Shown piece by piece: positions 17,897 through 27,044 of a stretch of 64,000 bases of DNA. The translations under genes and the position numbers were made by a program. The stretch is taken from NCBI RefSeq assembly GCF_023703775.1, contig NZ_CP098514.1:558001-622000 (forward strand), written 5' to 3'. The stretch is from Haloplanus sp. GDY1. GTDB taxonomy: Archaea > Halobacteriota > Halobacteria > Halobacteriales > Haloferacaceae. A model generated the notes under the pieces. It worked only from the letters and a program-made list of their open reading frames with translations, searched no databases and was not told where the DNA came from. Every line of letters starts with the position of its first letter. Within the stretch, counting starts at the first letter, position 1.

Positions 17897-17971
17897 GCGA
17901 CGCCCGCTACCGCGACGCCCGCTACCGCGACGCCCGCTACCGCGACGCCCGCTACCGCGACGCCCGCCACT
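17897..17971. repeat. 15-bp tandem repeat, four perfect units plus one degraded
   Basis: GCGACGCCCGCTACC occurs four times in a row (17897-17956), followed by an imperfect fifth unit to 17971. The array covers the 3' end of the small membrane-protein gene, whose stop lies at 17954-17952 inside the fourth unit. Repeat-number changes would add non-coding copies beyond the stop in the present frame. Confidence 0.9.
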
Positions 17972-18173
17972 CCCGGCCGACGGAGACGAGATAGCGGAGG
18001 AGCAGCCACCCGACGAGGAAGCCGGCGGCGACGGCGAGGAGCCCCTGGACCGCCGTGGCGTCGGCGGCGAGGGCGACGAGGCCGCCGGAGACGCCCACGA
18101 GCGCGACGAACCCGAGTTCGAGTCGTCGTGACGCGACGCGGCGTTCGTCGTCGGAGAGGCTCGGCCCGACCAT
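17952..18173 (-). CDS. Small two-helix membrane protein (73 aa)
   Basis: A 73-aa protein of which most is hydrophobic: 'LGFVALVGVSGGLVALAAD' and 'VQGLLAVAAGFLVGWLLLRYLV' are two membrane helices, followed by a short basic tail WRASR supplied by the tandem repeat. The start ATG 18173 overlaps the stop of the upstream SnoaL-like gene (TGATG), so they form a two-gene operon. Its function is unknown. Confidence 0.7.
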   Translation of the reverse strand: MVGPSLSDDERRVASRRLELGFVALVGVSGGLVALAADATAVQGLLAVAAGFLVGWLLLRYLVSVGREWRASR

Positions 18174-18547
18174 CACTCGACGTACGGCGCACTCACGTGC
18201 ATGCCGACGAACAGCCACTCGTCGGTTCGGGGTTCGAGCGTGCCGCTCCACCGGGTCGAGAGGGCGTACTCGTGGTCCGCCTCGCGGTCGGTCCACGACA
18301 TGAACACGGTATCGGAGAAGTAGGCGTGGTCGTCGCGCTCGGTGACCCGGAGGGCCCGACTCTCGACCGTCCAGTCCTCGGTGGTGCGCGTCTGCTCGCG
18401 CAGGCCCTCGGCGACGGCGTCGTAGCCGACCAGTCGCTCGCCGACGCCGAACTTCACCAGATCCGAGCGCTCCGCGAAGTAGGGGTAGAGCGGTTCGCCG
18501 CGGCGAAGCGCCTCGTAGTAGTCACGAATCGTCTCCTCCGCGTCCAT
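18173..18547 (-). CDS. NTF2/SnoaL-like domain protein
   Basis: A 124-aa single-domain protein: 'MDAEETIRDYYEALRRGEPL' then a beta-rich body ending 'WLFVGMHVSAPYVE'. The pattern of a helical start, a hydrophobic pocket strand order and W-x(2)-GxxHxS fits the nuclear-transport-factor-2 superfamily, which includes small isomerases and binding proteins. No specific substrate can be named. It is translationally coupled to the two-helix membrane protein. Confidence 0.75.
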   Translation of the reverse strand: MDAEETIRDYYEALRRGEPLYPYFAERSDLVKFGVGERLVGYDAVAEGLREQTRTTEDWTVESRALRVTERDDHAYFSDTVFMSWTDREADHEYALSTRWSGTLEPRTDEWLFVGMHVSAPYVE

Positions 18548-18612
18548 GGACGACCCCTCGATCCGCCGCCTGTTAACTCTTTCAGACCCGTGGGCGGCCG
18601 GGCCCGCTCGCG

Positions 18613-20265
18613 TCACCGGTCGACCTCGCCCATGATCGTATCGAGGCTGCCGAGGGAGGCGATCAGGTCCGGCACGTACTCGCCGGTGGCCATCTCCGGC
18701 AGTGCCTGCAGGTTGGAGAACGACGGCCCGCGGATCTTGAATCGGGCGGGCGTCTCTGTGCCGTCGGCGCGCATGTAGATGCCGAGTTCGCCCTTGGCGG
18801 CCTCGACGGCGCGGTAGATTTCGGCGTCGTCGTCCGGGCGGATGGTCCGGGGGACGTTGGACTGGATCGTCCGGTCGTCCTCGGGCCAGTCCTCCAGGAG
18901 GTCGACGCACCCTTCGACGATCCTCGCGGACTCCTCGATCTCGCGCAGGCGGACGAGGAGACGGCTGTAGTTGTCACAGCCGTCCTCGACGGCCACGTTC
19001 CAGTCGAGTTCGTCGTAGTAGCCGTAGGGGTCGTCCCGTCGCAGGTCGTAGTCGATCCCCGACCCGCGGGCGACCGGGCCGGTACAGCCGTACGACTTCG
19101 CCACCTCGGGTGGCAGGACGCCCGTGTCGACGGTTCGAGCCTGCAGGATCTCGTTGGCCGTGAGGAGGTCGTGATACTCCTCCAGGCGCCGGGGCAGGTC
19201 GTCGAGGAACTCCCGAACCATCCCGAAGAACTCGTCGCGGGGTTCGGGCAGATCCCAGACCACCCCGCCGAGGCGGAAGTAGTTGAACATGAGCCGCTGG
19301 CCCGTGAGTTCCTCGAGGATGTTCTGGACCTTCTCGCGGTCCCGGACGGCGTACATGAACGTGGCGGTGAAGTCGCCGATCACGTCGAGGGCGTAGGTGC
19401 CGACCGCGAGCAGGTGCGAGAGGATGCGCGAGAGTTCGGCGCCCATGGTCCGGATCACCTGCGCGTACTCGGGCACCTCGATGTCCGCGAGGTCCTCCGC
19501 CACGCGGGCGTAGGCCCACTCGTTGAGCAGGCCGCCCCCGCCCCAGTCCCAGCGGTCGGGGTAGGGCATGATCTGGTAGCGGTAGGTGCCCGACTGGGCC
19601 ATCTGTTCCTCGCACCGGTGGATGTAGCCGATGTCGGGGTCGACGTCGACGACCTGCTCGCCGTCGAGGACGACTTCGAGGTGGAGGACGCCGTGGGTCG
19701 CCGGGTGGTGCGGGCCGATGTTCAGGAACATCGTCTCCCCGTTCCGGTCGTCCTCGTCGATCGGGTTGGCGTGTTCGCGGAGGGGGACGACCTGGGGTCG
19801 GTCCTGGTCGTAGTCCCGGCCGAGAGGGTGGCCCTGCCAGGTTTCGGGCAGGAGGATGCGCCGCAGGTCGGGGTGGTCCTCGTACTCGATGCCCACCAGG
19901 TCGTAGGCCTCGCGCTCGTGCCAGTCGGCCGTGCGATAGACGGGTTCGGCCGACTCGCTCACGGGATCGTCGGTCGGCGTCGGCACGACGACACTCACCT
20001 CGTCGGTCGGGTCGTCGTACTTCCTGAGGTGGTAGATGGACTCGTAGCGGTCCTCGTACTCCTGTGCCGTGACACAGGAGCAGTGATCGAACCCCGCCTC
20101 GTCGCGCAGGCGGAGGAGCGTCGCCTGCACTTCGTCGGGACGAACGACGAACGCGGGCGCGTTCAGGTGGTCGTCACGGCCGACCGCGTACGGGGCGAGC
20201 AGGTCGGCGAGCGACTCGTCGGTCGTGGTCGATTCGGGTCGTGGGTTCAGGTTTCGTACCGTCAT
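18613..20265 (-). CDS. nuoCD: Stand-alone NuoCD-like subunit of respiratory complex I
   Basis: A 550-aa fusion of NuoC (about residues 1-165, ending 'GHPLGRDYDQD') and NuoD (from about 180, 'NIGPHHPATHGVLHLE'). In complex I these parts lie in the peripheral arm and NuoD forms the quinone site. The quinone-site histidine region GPHHPATHG is kept. However, the RxDY-type motif, in which the tyrosine contacts quinone, reads RWDW followed by four glycines (W241; codon 19545-19543). No other nuo gene lies in the window, whereas haloarchaeal nuo genes normally form one long operon. ATG 20265 was chosen because the open frame upstream lacks similarity. Confidence 0.85.
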   Translation of the reverse strand: MTVRNLNPRPESTTTDESLADLLAPYAVGRDDHLNAPAFVVRPDEVQATLLRLRDEAGFDHCSCVTAQEYEDRYESIYHLRKYDDPTDEVSVVVPTPTDDPVSESAEPVYRTADWHEREAYDLVGIEYEDHPDLRRILLPETWQGHPLGRDYDQDRPQVVPLREHANPIDEDDRNGETMFLNIGPHHPATHGVLHLEVVLDGEQVVDVDPDIGYIHRCEEQMAQSGTYRYQIMPYPDRWDWGGGGLLNEWAYARVAEDLADIEVPEYAQVIRTMGAELSRILSHLLAVGTYALDVIGDFTATFMYAVRDREKVQNILEELTGQRLMFNYFRLGGVVWDLPEPRDEFFGMVREFLDDLPRRLEEYHDLLTANEILQARTVDTGVLPPEVAKSYGCTGPVARGSGIDYDLRRDDPYGYYDELDWNVAVEDGCDNYSRLLVRLREIEESARIVEGCVDLLEDWPEDDRTIQSNVPRTIRPDDDAEIYRAVEAAKGELGIYMRADGTETPARFKIRGPSFSNLQALPEMATGEYVPDLIASLGSLDTIMGEVDR

Positions 20266-20403
20266 GTGAGCGGGAGTGGTCGTGAAGCCGGCGTTGGCCG
20301 CCGGGGTCGGCGGGCCGTTCGCACTGCCGCCGCGAGGGTATGCGGGCCGGGAGGCGACCCCGACGGGGCGATCCGTTCGGCCCACGCGTCCGCGGCGCGG
20401 CCG

Positions 20404-20994
20404 TCAGTGCGGCAGTTGGTCGTCCTCGACGTCGGAGAGCGTCCGGAGGCCGACGAACCGGGGGACCCGTGCCGCGTACCGCTCGTACTCCTCGCCGAAC
20501 TCGGCGCGCAGGTGTGGCTCCTCGGCTCGGGGGAGGAGGAGCACCCAGCCGACGTGGGCGGCGGCGAGCACCGCCACGGCCGCCGAATCGGCCGCCAGCG
20601 CGAAACCGGTGACGCCGACGATCATGCCGACGTACTGCGGATTGCGCGTGTATGCGTACGGGCCGTCGGTGTAGAGGGAGCCAGTCACGCCCATCGTCTC
20701 GGCCGAGCGCATCGTCCGGGCGCCCCGGACGAAGACGGCGGTACCGAGGAGCGCGAGGGCGCCGCCGGCGACCGCCACGGGACCGGGGAGCGACCACGCC
20801 CCCCAGTCGAGGGCGGCGGTCGCGACGAGGGCGACGTCGAAGACGCCCACGAGCGTCCAGTGGCAGTAGTACGCGGGCGTCCGGTCGCCGGGCGGCCACC
20901 ACTCGTGATCGGTCAGCAGCGTTCCGAGCACCAGTCCGTACACGCCGGCGGCCGACAGGAGGCCGGCCCCGAGCGCGAGTTGCGTCGGCGTCAT
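20404..20994 (-). CDS. Isoprenylcysteine/phospholipid methyltransferase-like membrane protein
   Basis: A 196-aa protein with about five hydrophobic segments and the C-terminal signature 'GPYAYTRNPQYVGM' ... 'EEPHLRAEFGEEYERYAARVPRF'. This is characteristic of the ICMT/PEMT family of SAM-dependent membrane methyltransferases. The acceptor (lipid, prenylated protein or other) is unknown. It is separated from nuoCD by about 140 bp and points the same way. Confidence 0.82.
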   Translation of the reverse strand: MTPTQLALGAGLLSAAGVYGLVLGTLLTDHEWWPPGDRTPAYYCHWTLVGVFDVALVATAALDWGAWSLPGPVAVAGGALALLGTAVFVRGARTMRSAETMGVTGSLYTDGPYAYTRNPQYVGMIVGVTGFALAADSAAVAVLAAAHVGWVLLLPRAEEPHLRAEFGEEYERYAARVPRFVGLRTLSDVEDDQLPH

Positions 20995-21077
20995 GTGACC
21001 GCATCTGCGGGTTGGAGCCGGGAGTCAGGATCGCCTCACCTGTGAGGTTTTTACTTCGGGAACGTGACGTGGGGACG

Positions 21078-21728
21078 ATGAAGTACGCTCGCCTCCGCAT
21101 CCACCACGATCCCGACTCCCTCCATCCGATGCACGCCTTCGAGATGGCCCACGACCGGATCGAGTCCGCGGAACTCCTGCACTGGAACACGGTCCTCGAC
21201 GGGACGAACACGTTCGTCTTCCGGATCCGGGGCGACCCGGAGCCGTTCCGTGCGAAACTGGAGTCGCGGGAGGTGACGGTGGACTACAGCCTCACGCCCG
21301 CCGTGGAGGGTGCCTTCTACTGCTGTGTCCGCGACCGTGTGACGTCGGCCGACGAGGGGTACATCGACGCCTTCGCCCGGGGGACGCTCGTGGTGATCCC
21401 GCCGATTCGGTTCGCGCCGGACGGCACGACTGCCCTGACCGTCGTGGGGACGCCGACCGACGTCGAGGCCGCCGTCGAGGGGTTGCCCGACGGGCTGCGG
21501 GCGACGGTGCGGTCGGTCGGGCCGTACCGCCGACGGGTCGGGGAGCCGTCGGCGCGGCTCACCGACAGGCAACGGGAAGCCGTCGCCGCCGCCGTGGCGT
21601 GTGGGTACTACGACTCGCCGCGAGAGGGGAGCGTGGCGGACGTGGCCGCCGCCCTCGACGTCGCGCCGGGGACCGCGGCCGAACACCTCCGGAAGGCGGA
21701 GGCGACGGTGATGGAGTCGGTCGTCTAG
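21078..21728 (+). CDS. Bacterio-opsin-activator-type HTH regulator
   Basis: A 216-aa protein with an N-terminal sensor-like domain (residues 1-155). It ends in the HTH_10 region 'LTDRQREAVAAAVACGYYDSPREG' plus 'VADVAAALDVAPGTAAEHLRKAE', the signature of the Bat-related haloarchaeal regulators. It should bind DNA through the C-terminal winged helix. Its target is unknown. It has its own promoter region and overlaps the end of phoU by 4 bp on the opposite strand. Confidence 0.88.
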   Translation: MKYARLRIHHDPDSLHPMHAFEMAHDRIESAELLHWNTVLDGTNTFVFRIRGDPEPFRAKLESREVTVDYSLTPAVEGAFYCCVRDRVTSADEGYIDAFARGTLVVIPPIRFAPDGTTALTVVGTPTDVEAAVEGLPDGLRATVRSVGPYRRRVGEPSARLTDRQREAVAAAVACGYYDSPREGSVADVAAALDVAPGTAAEHLRKAEATVMESVV

Positions 21729-22399
21729 TACAGCAGTTCGTCGTCGTTCTCGACCATGTAGAGGGTGCGCGCCGCGACGTTGACGGCGTGGTCGCCGACC
21801 CGCTCCAGGTCGCGGATGGTGAGCAGGAGTCGGGAGACGTCCTGCATGAGCGTCTCGAGGTCCTCGTCCTCGGCCAGGTCGTCGCTCTCGATCAGGTCGC
21901 GGACGACGAGTTCGCTCGCCGCCTCGCACATCGCGTCGACCTCCTCGTCGCGTTCGGCGACCCGGTAGCAGAGGTCGGTGTCCTCGTCGGCGTACGCGCT
22001 CATTGCGTCGTCGAGCATGTCCAGCGTCTCCCGGCCGATGCGCTGCATGTCCACGTCCGGAAACATGTCGCGCTCCGCGTCGAGGGTGTAGCCGCCGAGA
22101 TTCACCGCCAGGTCGCCGATGCGTTCGAGGTCCGTGATGATCTTGAACGACGCCGCGATGAAGCGCAGGTCGCTCGCGACGGGTTGCTGGAGGGCGATGA
22201 GGTCGACGCAGGTCCCCTCCAGATCGAGGTACATGTCGTTGACCTCGTCGTCTCCCTCGATGACCTCCCGGGCGAGCCGTTCGTCCTTCCGTTCGAGCGC
22301 GTCGAGTCCCGCCCGGAGCCGCTCCGCTACCACCTCGCTCATGTAGAGCACGTCGTCGCGGAGCTCCTCCAGCGACGACTGGTAATCCGTTCGCGCCAT
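21725..22399 (-). CDS. phoU: PhoU phosphate-uptake regulator
   Basis: A 224-aa all-helical protein made of two PhoU repeats: 'LRDDVLYMSEVVAERLRAGLDAL' with 'DLRFIAASFKIITDLERIGDLAVN', then 'SRLLLTIRDLERVGDHAVNVA'. The two E/D-R-x-G-D metal-binding motifs are intact. PhoU links the Pst transporter to regulation of phosphate genes. It follows pstB after 95 bp that contain repeated ATCTATAG motifs, so it may have a promoter of its own in addition to pst read-through. Confidence 0.92.
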   Translation of the reverse strand: MARTDYQSSLEELRDDVLYMSEVVAERLRAGLDALERKDERLAREVIEGDDEVNDMYLDLEGTCVDLIALQQPVASDLRFIAASFKIITDLERIGDLAVNLGGYTLDAERDMFPDVDMQRIGRETLDMLDDAMSAYADEDTDLCYRVAERDEEVDAMCEAASELVVRDLIESDDLAEDEDLETLMQDVSRLLLTIRDLERVGDHAVNVAARTLYMVENDDELLY

Positions 22400-22447
22400 A
22401 CCACTACACTCGCCTCGATTCCCCTAAGCGTTATCCCCTGTCTACGG

Positions 22448-22491
22448 ATCTCTATGGAGTGATCTATAGGGCTACGGAGGAATATCTATAG
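22448..22491 (-). promoter_or_regulatory. Probable phoU promoter with ATCTATAG repeats
   Basis: ATCTATAG occurs at 22462-22469 and 22484-22491, two helical turns apart, and a related ATCTCTATGG lies at about 22448. These AT-rich repeats sit in the pstB-phoU gap and could serve as a TATA box and regulator-binding site. Confidence 0.45.
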
Positions 22492-22494
22492 CCG

Positions 22495-23367
22495 TCAGCC
22501 GAACTTCCCGGTGATGTAGTCCTCGACGCGCTGGCTCTCGGGGTTCTCGAAGATCTTCTGGGTGTCGTCGAACTCGACGAGTTCGCCGCCGGTGAGGAAG
22601 ACGGCCGTCTTGTTCGAGATGCGTGCGGCCTGTTGCATGTTGTGCGTGACGATGACGACGGTGTACTCCTCGGCGAGTTCGGAGATGAGGTCCTCGATCT
22701 GGGAGGTGGCGACGGGGTCGAGCGCGGACGCCGGTTCGTCCATCAGGAGGACCTCCGGGTCCGGCGCGATGGCGCGGGCGATGCAGAGGCGCTGTTGTTG
22801 CCCCCCGGAGAGTTCGAGGCCGGACTCGTCGAGGCGATCGTTCACCTCGTCCCACAGCGCGGCCCGCTTCAGCGACTCCTCGACGATCTCGTCGTAGTCG
22901 CCCTCCTTGTCCTGGATCTTGAGGCCGTAGGCGACGTTGTCGTAGATGCTCTTGGGGAAGGGGTTGGGCGTCTGGAACACCATCCCCACGCGACGGCGGA
23001 GCGCCACGGGATCGACGTCGTCGTCGTAGACGTTCTTCCCACGCAGGTAGAGGTCGCCCTCGACGCGAGCGGCGTCGATCAGGTCGTTCATCCGGTTGAT
23101 ACACCGGAGGAACGTGGACTTGCCACAGCCGGAGGGGCCGATCATGGCCGTCACCTTGTTCTCCGGAATCTCCAGGCTGATGTCCTGGAGGGCCTGGTCG
23201 TCGTTGTACCAGACGTTGACGTTCTCCGCGCGGACGACCGTGTTCTCGCGCATCGTCGGTCCCGAGTCTGAGACGCTCTCGCTCACGTCGGTCTGGACGA
23301 GCATGTCGTCGGTCGTCGGGTCGTCGGTCGATTCGTCGGCGTACTCCTGCTCCTGGTTGTCTGTCAT
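22495..23367 (-). CDS. pstB: PstB phosphate ABC transporter ATP-binding protein
   Basis: This 290-aa ATPase drives phosphate import. It shows Walker [10 protein letters not shown], the signature [15 protein letters not shown], Walker [14 protein letters not shown], and the PstB-typical '[24 protein letters not shown]'. The first 45 residues are an acidic, Thr-rich extension. The start is 7 bp after the pstA stop. It is part of pstSCAB, transcribed leftward. Confidence 0.95.
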   Translation of the reverse strand: MTDNQEQEYADESTDDPTTDDMLVQTDVSESVSDSGPTMRENTVVRAENVNVWYNDDQALQDISLEIPENKVTAMIGPSGCGKSTFLRCINRMNDLIDAARVEGDLYLRGKNVYDDDVDPVALRRRVGMVFQTPNPFPKSIYDNVAYGLKIQDKEGDYDEIVEESLKRAALWDEVNDRLDESGLELSGGQQQRLCIARAIAPDPEVLLMDEPASALDPVATSQIEDLISELAEEYTVVIVTHNMQQAARISNKTAVFLTGGELVEFDDTQKIFENPESQRVEDYITGKFG

Positions 23368-23373
23368 GGGTGG

Positions 23374-24972
23374 TTACTGATCGCGCTGGTATTTGTTCCG
23401 CAGGACGATGGCGATGGAGTTCATGCTCAAGAGGACGACGAGCAAGACGACGACGCCGGCCGGGACGGCCGCCTGATAGAAGGGTTCGCTGGCGAAGAGG
23501 CTCGCCCAGGCGTACACCTGCAGGGGCATCGCGCTCACCTTCGAGGAGAGTTCGGTCGGCAGGGAGAACAGCACGTTCGGCGCGCCGATCATGATGAGCG
23601 GCGCCGTCTCGCCGATGGCCCGACCGAGCGCGAGGATGGTGCCGGTCAGGATGCCCGGGAACGCCCGCGGCAGGACGACGTTCTTGATCGTCTGCCACCG
23701 CGTCGCTCCCATGCCGTAGGAGGCCTGACGCATCTCGTCGGGGACGCTCCGCAGCGCCTCCCGCGCGGAGATGATGACGATGGGCAGGATCAGCAGGGCG
23801 AGCGTCGCCCCGCCGATGAGGACGGTCCCGGTCGGCCGGCCGAGGTAGGTGACGAACACGCCGAGGCCGAGCAGCCCGTACACGACCGAGGGGACGCCGG
23901 CCAGATTGGAGATGTTGACGTCGATGAAGCGCGTCAGGCGGTTGTCGGGGGCGTACTCCTCGAGGTACACCGCGGCGCCGACGCCGAGGGGAAAGGAGAG
24001 GGCGGCGACCGTCACCATCAGCAGGATCGACCCGCCGATGGCCGGATAGAGGCCGGCGTCGGCGGCGGTGCCGCTGTGCGCGCTGGTGAGGAAGCCCCAG
24101 TCGACCCATGACTGCGGCCCGGCGAAGCCGAGGGCGTCGACGGCGACGGCCCCGAGCACCGCGCCGCCGAGGATCACCGCGGCGAAGCCGAGACCGGGGC
24201 GCCGGTCCGCGTTGCGGCGGACGTGGCCGACGGCGTAGCCGCCGGTCGGCACCACGGCGACCGCGAGCACCACCGTCGCGGGCACCGGCGTGACGCCGAG
24301 GAGCGGGCCGACGACCCCGCCGAGACCGATGGCGGCGAGGCTGCCGCCGACGGCCAGCAGCCGCCGTCGTCGACCGTCCTCGACGGCGACGTACCGGCCC
24401 ACCACGAGCGCGATCGGGATGCCGAGCGAGAGGGTCAACAGGACGTCGTCGGTCGGGTAGATCGGGAGCGACTGGACGAGGCCGGGAACGACGAGCAGCG
24501 ACCCGGCGATCACCGCCCCCGCACCGACGAAGCGAGCGAGGAAGGGAAGTTCCCGGTCGAAGCGCTCGATGGCCACGACCCCGCCGAACGCGAGACAGAG
24601 CGCGAGGACGTAGGCGAACCAGGTGATCGGGGGGACGATGTCGACGAAGATCATCGCGGCGCCGCCGGCGAACATCGTGCTGACGGCGAGCGTGCCGACG
24701 ATGGCGGCGCCGAACCGGAACGACGCCGGGTCGGTCCGGAGCAGGTAGCCGCCGGTGACCAGCGTCGGGACGACGAGCGTCAGGAAGAAGGTGAGATGCC
24801 AGCCGGGTTCGGCCGTCAGCGGCCGGATCGCGTCGTTCGCGACGTAGATCAGGAGGATCGCCAGCGAGACGATGCCGAACAGCGTGGCCGCGAGCAGGAG
24901 GTATCTGAAGGCGGTGCCGACGGTCCGGCTGACGTGGCCGAAGTCCTCGATCTCTCGGCTCTCCGTCGCCAT
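23374..24972 (-). CDS. pstA: PstA phosphate ABC transporter permease with extra N-terminal membrane domain
   Basis: A 532-aa permease. The last 290 residues are a standard binding-protein-dependent permease domain with the EAA loop 'EALRSVPDEMRQASYGMGATRWQ'. The first 240 residues contain roughly seven further hydrophobic segments; such long PstA proteins occur in haloarchaea. It pairs with PstC to form the channel. One base separates it from pstC and 7 bp from pstB. Confidence 0.93.
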   Translation of the reverse strand: MATESREIEDFGHVSRTVGTAFRYLLLAATLFGIVSLAILLIYVANDAIRPLTAEPGWHLTFFLTLVVPTLVTGGYLLRTDPASFRFGAAIVGTLAVSTMFAGGAAMIFVDIVPPITWFAYVLALCLAFGGVVAIERFDRELPFLARFVGAGAVIAGSLLVVPGLVQSLPIYPTDDVLLTLSLGIPIALVVGRYVAVEDGRRRRLLAVGGSLAAIGLGGVVGPLLGVTPVPATVVLAVAVVPTGGYAVGHVRRNADRRPGLGFAAVILGGAVLGAVAVDALGFAGPQSWVDWGFLTSAHSGTAADAGLYPAIGGSILLMVTVAALSFPLGVGAAVYLEEYAPDNRLTRFIDVNISNLAGVPSVVYGLLGLGVFVTYLGRPTGTVLIGGATLALLILPIVIISAREALRSVPDEMRQASYGMGATRWQTIKNVVLPRAFPGILTGTILALGRAIGETAPLIMIGAPNVLFSLPTELSSKVSAMPLQVYAWASLFASEPFYQAAVPAGVVVLLVVLLSMNSIAIVLRNKYQRDQ

Positions 24973-24973
24973 C

Positions 24974-25933
24974 TCAGTACTCCTCCCGGTATCGCTGTGC
25001 GACTAGGTCGCTGATGACGTTCATGGCGAGCGTGATGACAAAGAGCGTGAGGCCGATGGCGAAGAGGCTGCGGTAGGCGACGCCGCCGCCGGTGATGTCG
25101 CCGGTCAGGAGGTTCACCATCGCGGCGGTCATCGGCAGCGCCCCCTCCAGATACGCGGCGGGGTTCAGCGGGTTGAGGAGGTTCGCCTGCGTTCCGGCCG
25201 CGACGGTGACGGCCATCGTCTCGCCGATGGCCCGCGAGAGCGCGAGGATAAACGAGGAGAAGATGCCGGAGAGCGAGGCGGGGACGACGATGCCGACGGA
25301 GACGTCGAACTTCGTCGCGCCCATCCCGTAGCCGGCCTGTCGGAGCGAGTCCGGAACGGCCGACATGGCGTCCTCGCTGATCGAGGCCACCATCGGGATG
25401 ATCATGATGCCGACGACGATGCTCGCCGAGAGCATGTTGAACGTGCCGATGCTCGGGATGACCGTTCGGATCGCGGGCGTGATGTAGACGACGGCGAAGA
25501 AGCCGTAGACGACCGTCGGGACGCCGGCCAGCACCTCCAGCGCGGGCTTCAGCACCGACCGCGCACGCGGGCTGGCGTACTCGCTGAGGTAGATCGCGGT
25601 CGCGACGCCGAGCGGGAGGGAGACGACCGCCGACCCGATGGTGATCGCGAGCGTCGCCGACACCAGCGGGAGGACGCCGAACTGCTCGTTGTTGATGATC
25701 CACTTCGTTCCAGTGAGGAAGTCGACGACCGACGCCGTCGCCCCCTCGACGCCCATCAGCGGGGCGGTCACGGTGAAGAACTTCGCCGCCTCGGTGGTCA
25801 ACAGGACGATGATGCTGATCGTGGTGACGATGGACAGCACTGCACACAGGAAGAAAAACGAGCGCGTCAGGAGTTCCTGTGGCGCGTTCTCGGTTCGGCG
25901 GGTGAGGTCCCGTGTTATCTCGTCCGTGCTCAT
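24974..25933 (-). CDS. pstC: PstC phosphate ABC transporter permease
   Basis: A 319-aa permease with six main hydrophobic segments, the EAA loop 'DAMSAVPDSLRQAGYGMGATKFD' and 'LEVLAGVPTVVYGFFAVVYI', both typical of PstC. A long extracytoplasmic loop follows the first helix. It is located between pstS and pstA and has a 54-bp spacer after pstS. Confidence 0.94.
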   Translation of the reverse strand: MSTDEITRDLTRRTENAPQELLTRSFFFLCAVLSIVTTISIIVLLTTEAAKFFTVTAPLMGVEGATASVVDFLTGTKWIINNEQFGVLPLVSATLAITIGSAVVSLPLGVATAIYLSEYASPRARSVLKPALEVLAGVPTVVYGFFAVVYITPAIRTVIPSIGTFNMLSASIVVGIMIIPMVASISEDAMSAVPDSLRQAGYGMGATKFDVSVGIVVPASLSGIFSSFILALSRAIGETMAVTVAAGTQANLLNPLNPAAYLEGALPMTAAMVNLLTGDITGGGVAYRSLFAIGLTLFVITLAMNVISDLVAQRYREEY

Positions 25934-25987
25934 CTACTGTGTGGTCGGTTTCACGCTCGGTCGAAAAACCCTTCGTTCGTCCGTCGC

Positions 25988-26992
25988 TCAGCCCTGCGCG
26001 TTCTCGATGGCCGTCTCGAGGCGCTCCAGCTGGGCCTGCTGGTCCTCCTCGTTCAGGGGGACGTAGCCGACCTCGTTGGCGACGATCTCCTGGCTCGTCG
26101 CGTTCTCGAGCCAGAAGCGCGCGAACTCCGCGACGTGTTCCTCGGCCAGCGCCTTCTGTTTGGCGTACGTGAACAGCGGCCGGGAGAGCGGGGTGTACTC
26201 GCCGGTGCGGGCGGTTTCGAGCGACGGCTCGACGCAGCCGTCGCCGTCGTCGATGCCGAGGGCCTTCACGCTGTCCGTGTTCTGCGAGTAGTACGCGAAC
26301 CCGAGGTAGCCGATGGCGTTCTCCGAGCCCTCGACGCCCTGGATGATCGTGCGGTCCTGCTCGGTCGCCGAGTAGTCCTGCCGATGCCCGGGACCCTCCT
26401 CGCCGAGGATGGACTCGATGAAGTAGTCGTACGTCCCGGAGGCGTCGGTGGGCCCGTAGAGTTCGAGCGGCTGGTCGGGCCAGTCGGAGTTCACGTCGCT
26501 CCAGGTCGACGGCGGCGACTCGGCCGACCAGATTTCGGCGAGTTCCTCGACCGTCAGACAGTCCACCCAGTCGTTGTCGTTGTTGACGATGACCGTCAGG
26601 GCGTCCGTGGCGACGGTGAGTTCGATCGGCGTGACGCCGTTCTCCGAACACGTCTCCTCCTCCGCGGGCCGGATCGGACGGGAGGCGTTGTTGAAGTCCG
26701 TCCGACCGGGACAGAAGTGGTTCGCGAAGCCGCCACCGGAGCCGGTCGACTGGAGGTTGATGTTCACCCCGGAGTGTTCCGTCTGGAACCGCTCGGCCAT
26801 CGCCGTCGCCAGGGGGAACACCGTCGAACTGCCCGCGATGTCGATGGTTCCGGAGAGGCCGCCGTTTCCGTCGCCGCCGCCCCCGCTCCCGCTCTGCGTA
26901 CAGCCGGCGAGGCCGACCGCACCGGCCGATCCGGCCGCAGTCAGGAACTGTCGCCGTGATACGGAGCCGCTTGCGGATTCGTCAGTCATCAC
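25988..26992 (-). CDS. pstS: PstS phosphate-binding lipoprotein
   Basis: This 334-aa phosphate receptor has the Tat motif SRRQFLTAAG, the lipobox LAGC and a glycine-rich linker. The phosphate-binding loops 'IAGSSTVFPLATAMAERF' and 'STGSGGGFANHFCPGRTDFNNASR' are clear. It is the first gene of the leftward pst operon. The upstream region carries a 12-bp palindrome in AT-rich DNA. Start is ATG 26992 or the adjacent ATG 26989. Confidence 0.95.
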   Translation of the reverse strand: MMTDESASGSVSRRQFLTAAGSAGAVGLAGCTQSGSGGGGDGNGGLSGTIDIAGSSTVFPLATAMAERFQTEHSGVNINLQSTGSGGGFANHFCPGRTDFNNASRPIRPAEEETCSENGVTPIELTVATDALTVIVNNDNDWVDCLTVEELAEIWSAESPPSTWSDVNSDWPDQPLELYGPTDASGTYDYFIESILGEEGPGHRQDYSATEQDRTIIQGVEGSENAIGYLGFAYYSQNTDSVKALGIDDGDGCVEPSLETARTGEYTPLSRPLFTYAKQKALAEEHVAEFARFWLENATSQEIVANEVGYVPLNEEDQQAQLERLETAIENAQG

Positions 26993-27032
26993 CCGACAGT
27001 GACCGAGTGTGACGTAAGTACCCTTCTATGAT

Positions 27033-27044
27033 AACTATATAGTT
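27033..27044 (-). promoter_or_regulatory. Palindromic TATA region of pstS
   Basis: AACTATATAGTT is a perfect 12-bp palindrome about 45 bp upstream of the pstS start, within an AT-rich island. It can act as the TATA box and as an overlapping regulator site in the phosphate-controlled promoter. The remainder of the roughly 310-bp gap (26993-27302) holds this and the divergent promoter; no gene was seen. Confidence 0.55.

Noticed and set aside
17897-17971. CRISPR-like array
   Set aside because: The units are only 15 bp and directly adjacent without spacers, and no cas gene lies in the window.
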